DNA from: Gonium pectorale | Taxonomy: Eukaryota > Chlorophyta > Chlorophyceae > Chlamydomonadales > Volvocaceae | Length of the DNA: 64,000 bases | Assembly (NCBI GenBank): GCA_001584585.1 | Contig: LSYV01000008.1 | Location: forward strand, 356,607 to 420,606 | Direction of reading: 5' to 3' | Part shown: piece after piece, positions 58,647 through 64,000 of the stretch | Numbering within the stretch: position 1 is the stretch's first letter | How the letters are laid out: each line of letters starts with the position of its first letter | The notes under the pieces: generated by a model | The model's database searches: none | What the model was told of the DNA's origin: nothing | Seen by the model: only the letters and a program-made list of their open reading frames with translations | Translations under genes and position numbers: made by a program

Positions 58647-61256
58647 TCACCGCTGCACCTTGGCCGTCTCGGCCGCCTGCAGGCGCTTCTGCCGTTTGAT
58701 GATGTCTGCCGCCACGTTGAAGATGCCCTGCGTCGCCTGCCCGCACACCGCACACTTGGACGTCTTGGCGTTGTGCCTGCGCGGCAGGGCGGGCGCGGTG
58801 CGCAGACGCAGGACCAACACGGCAGTGTATGGGAGGGTTGCTGACCCGACGGGGGAAAGGAACGTCAGGCAGGCAGGCTTGCGCAGCCCGGCGCGCAGAA
58901 CTGCGCAGCATCCACGCCGCGCAAGCGCACACGCCATGCAAGCGTACGCGATGTGCAGCGAGGCGCAAAACATGAAGCGCAATGCTGCCGTGAGTGTGTT
59001 GCACCTGCTTACGAAGGGCGCCCGCCCACCGCATGACGCTGCGTGCCGCCATGCTGGCCCTCGGCGCCGTCACCCCAGCCCGCGCACGGCCGCGCTTGCC
59101 GCCTCCCGTCCCCTTCCTCGCGCTACTACAGCCAAGGTGCCAGCACGCCGCTGCCCACGGCTCAGGCCACCCCCCGCCCCGCCCCCCGCTACCCACTTGA
59201 GGGCGCACTTCTCGCAGAAGTAGTGCCGGCACTTGGTCACCACGGGTGGCCCCTTGCACGCCTCCCACTGCTCGCGGCAGATGAAGCACGCGAACGGCAG
59301 CTCGTCGTCGGCGCGCGCAGCCTCCTGCTGCTCCTCCTCCTCGCCGTCGGCGTCGGGGTTCCAGCCCTTGGCCAGCGCCTCCGCCTTGCGCTTCTGCTCC
59401 TCCTCCCACATCTGCGCGGGGCGGCGGTCGCGCGCCAGGCCGTTGACGCATCCGCGCAGCGTGGAGCAATCCCGAGCGCGACGGTACGCAACATATCACC
59501 GGTGCTCATCAAGGAGCAGGGGAGGCGCAGTCAGTGCAGCAAGCGAGCGTGGAGAGGTGCCCACCCGGCACCCGGCACTACGAGCATTCAAGTGTGCTGC
59601 GGCACACACTTTGGGGCCAGCCTGTCTCGGAGCCACCGCATTTACGCGCTGCGCGCATCGTTACGCAGCATCCGGCGATACCGGGTTTCCAATGCCCAAC
59701 TACGAGTCTTGCTTGGCGCGGGCACCGTGCCGACATGCCCTTGCCGCTGCGGTTAACTCGTGCGTGCAAGCGGGCTCGCCTATAGCCCATGACGTCCCGC
59801 AGGCCGTCCTCGCACGCGACGCAACGCCGCACCTTGTCCAGCTCCCAGCCGCTCTTGTAGTCCCCGCGGTCGTGCATGAACTTGCAGGTGTCGCCGTACG
59901 AGCAGTAGCCCGTCTCCTTGTAGTCCTTGCACACGTCGGGCTGGTAGTCGAAGCGGGCGCTCACGCGCACGTAGGCGCTGCCGCGCAGCGGGCCGTGCGA
60001 GCCGGTGCCCTTCTCGGACGCGACGGTGTGCTCGCTGCGAAAGCCCTGGGGTTGAGGGATTTGTGAGAGGTTGTGAGGAGTTTGAATTTTTTTTGGGGGG
60101 GGAGAAGGTGGGGTGGTGGGATGGTACCGGTGTCGGATGTGCGGGCAGAGGCTGGGTGGGCAAGTGGGTGAGTGGTGGGGCGAGCATCCGACGGCAGCGC
60201 GTGGGGTGGAGGCCATGGAGGCCAGGGGTCGGGGATCGCCCACGCGGCACACGGCGGCGCAGGACGTGTCGTGCGTGCGTGCATGCCCTCTTCCTCGGGC
60301 AGGAGAAGAGGCCAACCAGAGGGCGTCGTCTTTTTTGAGTGACGCGGCCCTCGGCGGCTCGGCAGCAACGTGCCAACTCGCCCTGCCGCACCTTTCGGTA
60401 GTCTATGTACGCATTCATGCCCTTGTAGGTGCCGTCGTCCGTCACGCCATCCGTGGCTTGTTTGAGGACCCTCTCGCGCTGGGCCCTGCGGCGGTAACGG
60501 GAACGGAGCGCAAGGGGGTGGGTGGATCACGTCAGGGGCGCTTTTGATGCTTTACACAGGAGGGCGCGTACGGGGCGGGGGTGCGGCTGGAGACAGTACC
60601 GGTAGAGGCGGGCGGAGTGCCCAGGCACACTCGTGACTGGGCGTCAGAGACTGTGCATTTCACCACATAAGGGCCCCAGCACGGTTCACCTCGCTGCATT
60701 CACCGAGCTGCAGGAGGGTTTGCATAGTGACGCTGGCTGCGGTCGCCCGCGTACAGCAGGGAAAGCCCACTGGACAAGTTCATAGCATCTGAAACGCAGT
60801 CTCCTAGGCCTACCCGGCGCTAGTCCAACCCTGGGAAACGCCGAAAGGCTACGCCCGGTCTCCAACCGGTCAGGGCGCGCACCTGGCGTCGCGGTCGTAC
60901 TCCGTCTCCGTCTCGAGGACGCGTGTCGCGAGGGTGTCCTTCCCATCCTGGAGGGCTTTCGACCCTGCGAAAGCCACCATGAGGTCCGGTTTGTCCGCCT
61001 TGGCGGTGGTGAAGGCCAGGGCGGCATCGCCCCTCTGTTGCTTGGCCTTGCGCACAACGCCGCCCGCGCCCTCGCCGTCATCGTCATCACTGTTATCGCC
61101 GCCCCGCTTGCGGACGTTCGCGCCACCGCGCTTCCGCCGGAAGAGCCCCGCCGTGCCTCCAGCCGCTGCCATCGCCGCGGAGCTCGGCCCCGCGGACGCC
61201 GCTGCGCCTTCGTTGATGGCGTCAGAAGGGCGTCCTGTTTCGTTCACGTCCCCCAT
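58647..61256 (-). CDS. RNF113/CWC24-type CCCH and RING splicing factor (5 exons, 341 aa)
   Basis: Exons on the minus strand: 61256-60883, 60485-60392, 60045-59833, 59411-59197, 58776-58647. All phases agree. The N-terminus has basic and acidic low-complexity patches. RVLKQ, then [11 protein letters not shown], corresponds to the conserved K-x-Y-x-G-x-N-x-Y region. A CCCH finger uses C195, C204, C210 and H214 ([16 protein letters not shown]). A C3HC4 RING starts at C269-x-x-C272, continues through [17 protein letters not shown], and ends at C307-x-x-C310. The length matches human RNF113A (343 residues) and the order is identical. Family members join the activated spliceosome (yeast Cwc24); animal RNF113A is also a ubiquitin ligase in alkylation repair. 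ATG 61256 is preferred over the in-frame ATG at 61283 because MGDVNE begins the low-complexity N-terminus; this is not certain. Confidence 0.92.
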
Positions 61257-62242
61257 CGTTTCGGCAGTGTCAAGCAGGTGCACTTCGCGTGTCGATTACG
61301 AGCTAGCTATCACGCAGTGACGAGAGTTTTGTTGAGTCGAAAATGTATTGTAGTGAAGCGTAGTTCTCTTAAAGGGTGATATGCAGTGCTCGACAGGTCA
61401 AACAGAGGAGTAACTTGTCGCGCTGGCAACGTTGCACGCCTGACTGGAGGAGCATATGGCAAGTATGCAACGTATGATGGAGTAGGCAAATCGAATCATC
61501 AAGCTCACGGTATCCCGTACAGCAGTACACCGTGTAAAACCCATAACGCAGAAGGCAGAGCTGGGTACCTGGGTTCGTGAAGGAATGCTTATGGAAGACA
61601 CAACTTAGATCTCATGCCTGAATACCGATGGTTGTATCCCGTTCCTTACAAGTACCGCCAACACCGTCTGTGGATGTCCCCCTAGTCTTCACCTTGTCTC
61701 CAAGCAGGGCTATGCCCATTCCGCCCGTCCTCACGCCATTCAAACATGCCTCTGACCGAAGGGAAGTCAAAGTCGTCTGCTCCTGTATATGCTCACTCCT
61801 GACCTCCACGGTGCCTTCCATGTTCTAGCAGGCTGTGGACAATCTGGACATGGATGCCAGAATGCCAAACCCTGCTTCCCGGGCAACGCGATCTCTGGGA
61901 CAGAAACCGAGACGGACTCTGCCCTAGTCGATACATCCCTTGTGTTACCCCTTGCCGTCCCTATGGACCCCCCTCACAACCCCTTTGCAACGCCCAACGC
62001 CCCTACAGTCTCCTTGCCTTCTCAACATCACACAAACATACCCGTCAACACCAGCCACCTCCGTCAGGCAGTCCTCAGAGGCTGCTCACGCCACGGTAGG
62101 AAACGCTAAAACCCACCGTGTTAAGACTGCACAGACCACCCTGCACAGACCACCCTTGTAAGCGATCACCCATTCCTGCAACCCCCCTCACAACGCCCTT
62201 CTTCTCGCAAAAGTCCTGGATGATTGCTGTGTATCGCCAGGC
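61257..62242. other. Spacer upstream of the RNF113-like gene
   Basis: It contains the RNF113-like promoter and the 3' flank of the next minus-strand gene. Base composition is closer to 50 percent GC than its surroundings. A TTACA at 61646-61650 could be the poly(A) signal (TGTAA on the minus strand) of the gene ending at 62243. Short frames on both strands are not convincing. Confidence 0.45.
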
Positions 62243-63133
62243 CTAGATCTCCAGCAACTCGTGCACCATGTCTCTCGGTGCTCTGATCGCGTGCTGCTTC
62301 TGCTGGTCAAGGCGCATAAGCAGGTTGCCATTGACATACATGTCGAAACTGTCACCGTACATGTAAAGGAACTCATTGTTATGCGGTGCCACGGGGGCAC
62401 CAGCACTATCCACCATTTTGATTATTAGCTGGCCTTGCGCGTTGAGCGGCAGGGGCTGCGCGTTCCCTCCCTTGTCCACAACGTAGATTCGTCCGATGTT
62501 TTGGTTGACACGTTCAATGCGCAGGTCATAGCCCGGGTACACGTCCTTAAGAACGTTGATGTTGTCATTATTGTTCAGGGAAGTCGTGCCCTTGAACTCC
62601 ACGCCTGCAGTAGGCATTACACACAACATGCACAATACACCAAGATCTATTTCTTCTATATCTAACCAATTCACCAAGGCTCGTAGCGTTCAATTTGCCA
62701 CGTATCACTGACAGTGCTGCAATCTTCTGCAGGGAGAGGCTTTTACACACGAGGCATTCGTAGACGTATGACACAGCGTATTTAAACTATTGACATGCCG
62801 TACTACCGTACAAACGTGTGAAACCCACCGCATTAGCGCTCTTAGAAACACATGCCTCCAGGGCCTGCACTCGCAGGCGTGCACCTCCGCCAGGATACGA
62901 TGGCCAGCCTCGGCAGCGGACACGATTGCCCAGCGTGCGTGGGCCAGCGTCCCGTGGGGCGACTCCAGGCTGGTAGTGCCGGGGTAAAGGCCCCGGACCC
63001 GCAGCCAGCAGGCCTGCAGGTTAACGACTGCGGCGGGGCGTGCCGTGGGTTGGGTCTTGGTTGTCTGACCTCCCGCGGGCAGCGCCGCGTCTTCAGCCTG
63101 TCCCCCACGCCCGCGGCCCCTTCGGGCGCAGGC
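62243..63133 (-). CDS. Unidentified protein, 3' exons only
   Basis: Four phase-consistent exons on the minus strand: 63133-63070, 63027-62885, 62726-62675 and 62604-62243 (stop TAG). They join into about 206 residues. The upstream start was not found, so the model is 5'-incomplete. Exons 1 and 2 encode RGRGRGG and then WLRVRGLYPGTTSLESP and WAIVSAAEAGHRILAE. The last exon, with lower GC than neighbouring genes, encodes a polar sequence with YPGYDLRIERVNQNIGRIY, NAQPLPLNAQGQL and FLYMYGDSFDMYVNGNLLMR, suggesting a beta-rich fold. I recognise no family, membrane segment or catalytic motif. Confidence 0.45.
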
Positions 63134-64000
63134 CTGCAGGGTGCGGCGGCCTTGCTCTACTTGCCCACATCGCCCTAGTCCCCCGTCAGAGGCGTTGCGG
63201 CGCAGCCATGGGCCCCGAATCAAGGAACCGCATTCTACGCTTGGCGCAAAACCAGCTTCTGCAGCCACCGCTGCCGTAGCCACTGCATCAGGCCCACGTG
63301 GCCAACGCGAACACGCTGCCTCGCTTCATATGGCCCCAGATGAGGCCAGCCGCCCAGCCCAAGCAGCGGCTCGCTCCCGTGCCGGTGATGGCCGCCAAAG
63401 CGCAAGCACTGCAGACCTGCAGTAGCCCGACCACGCCCGGAGGCAGGCCGCCGCACTCGGCTTTGTCGCGAGGCATGCTGCCTCGGCCACATGCACAAGT
63501 CCAGCTGTTCAGCTGACGCCGCAGCCGCGGGCAACACCCCCTACACACATAAGCAGGCAGCGCGCCGTCCGCACCAACACCCCCAGGATAGCACCAAGCC
63601 GCGTTTATTGGGCTTCCGTCAGTTCCGTGCCCTTTCAATTGGGAACTGCGTGCGTGTGGCCCGGCGCCAACGCACCCTCCGTCGCGTCGCCCGAGTTGCG
63701 TTGCCCCCTGCTGCCTGCCACGCCTCACGCGGGGCGGTACGTGCTCGAAGGTGCGCATGGCTTGATGCGTGTGGCGCATTCACGCGAATGGATGGACCCC
63801 TACAAGCCCCAGTCCTGCAATCAGTTTCACCTGGAGGCGTCAAGCCACAGCGGCAAAACCCACAGTTCCGTCCAAGGCAGCAGCGAGCCGGTGCCTACTT
63901 GGCTCAGCCTGCTCAGCTGCCTACACCGGTACATCCATACGGGGCCTGCGGAGTCCACATTCGGCATATGCGGCCACGTTACTCATTACGTACGTCAGCT
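63134..64000. other. Right edge of the window
   Basis: It probably contains further 5' exons of the minus-strand gene ending at 62243, or its promoter. Open frames occur in several registers, but none has splice or homology support. Confidence 0.4.

Noticed and set aside
1..64000. tRNA, rRNA or other structured RNA genes
   Set aside because: I looked for T-arm (GGTTCRA) and rRNA-like blocks and found nothing with a matching full structure. A covariance-model scan would be needed to exclude them.

Overview
The window looks like nuclear DNA from a GC-rich chlamydomonad (volvocine-type) green alga. Genes are broken into many short exons by GC-rich introns with AG|GT donors. TGTAA signals, the usual green-algal poly(A) signal, lie downstream of several genes. 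There are GC-rich minisatellites, and the products are ordinary eukaryotic nuclear proteins. I assigned exons by hand from splice sites and frame continuity. Four long multi-exon models close in frame from ATG to stop, which is strong internal support, but none has been checked against transcripts.

Layout. (1) 643-22075 (+): a 39-exon NFX1/ZNFX1-type helicase of 2,855 residues, with a CCCH finger, SF1 helicase core, NFX1-type cysteine-rich fingers and a C-terminal RZ-type finger. Intron 31 carries a hAT-like MITE that contains the only assembly gap (17415-17666). (2) 22076-25769: intergenic, with a second, complete MITE copy at 23537-24033. (3) 25.3-35.8 kb: an old tandem segmental duplication. 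Each unit has an ankyrin-repeat gene (25770-27661 and 31231-33317, both +) followed by the 3' end of a helicase gene. In the left unit that 3' end is a frameshifted pseudo-exon near 29.6 kb. In the right unit it is the real gene. (4) 35548-45442 (-): a 28-exon, 1,671-residue HLTF/Rad5-type SNF2-RING protein with a long unusual N-terminus: SUMO-interacting-like motifs, an RPM1-interacting-protein-13 (RIN13)-type Cys/His module, and a ubiquitin-like stretch. (5) 48923-50227 (-): a small gene with the same N-terminal module and identical exon lengths and phases. (6) 51255-57517 (+): a 16-exon, 585-residue FCP1-like RNA polymerase II CTD phosphatase. (7) 58647-61256 (-): a 5-exon, 341-residue RNF113/CWC24 splicing factor with CCCH and RING fingers. 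(8) 62243-63133 (-): the 3' part of a gene I cannot name.

The genes do not form an operon or an obvious pathway, although most of the nameable products act in RNA or chromatin biology. The observations most worth following are the HLTF-like protein with its domain-sharing neighbour, the duplicated ankyrin/helicase block, and the two MITE copies with perfect 8-bp target duplications.
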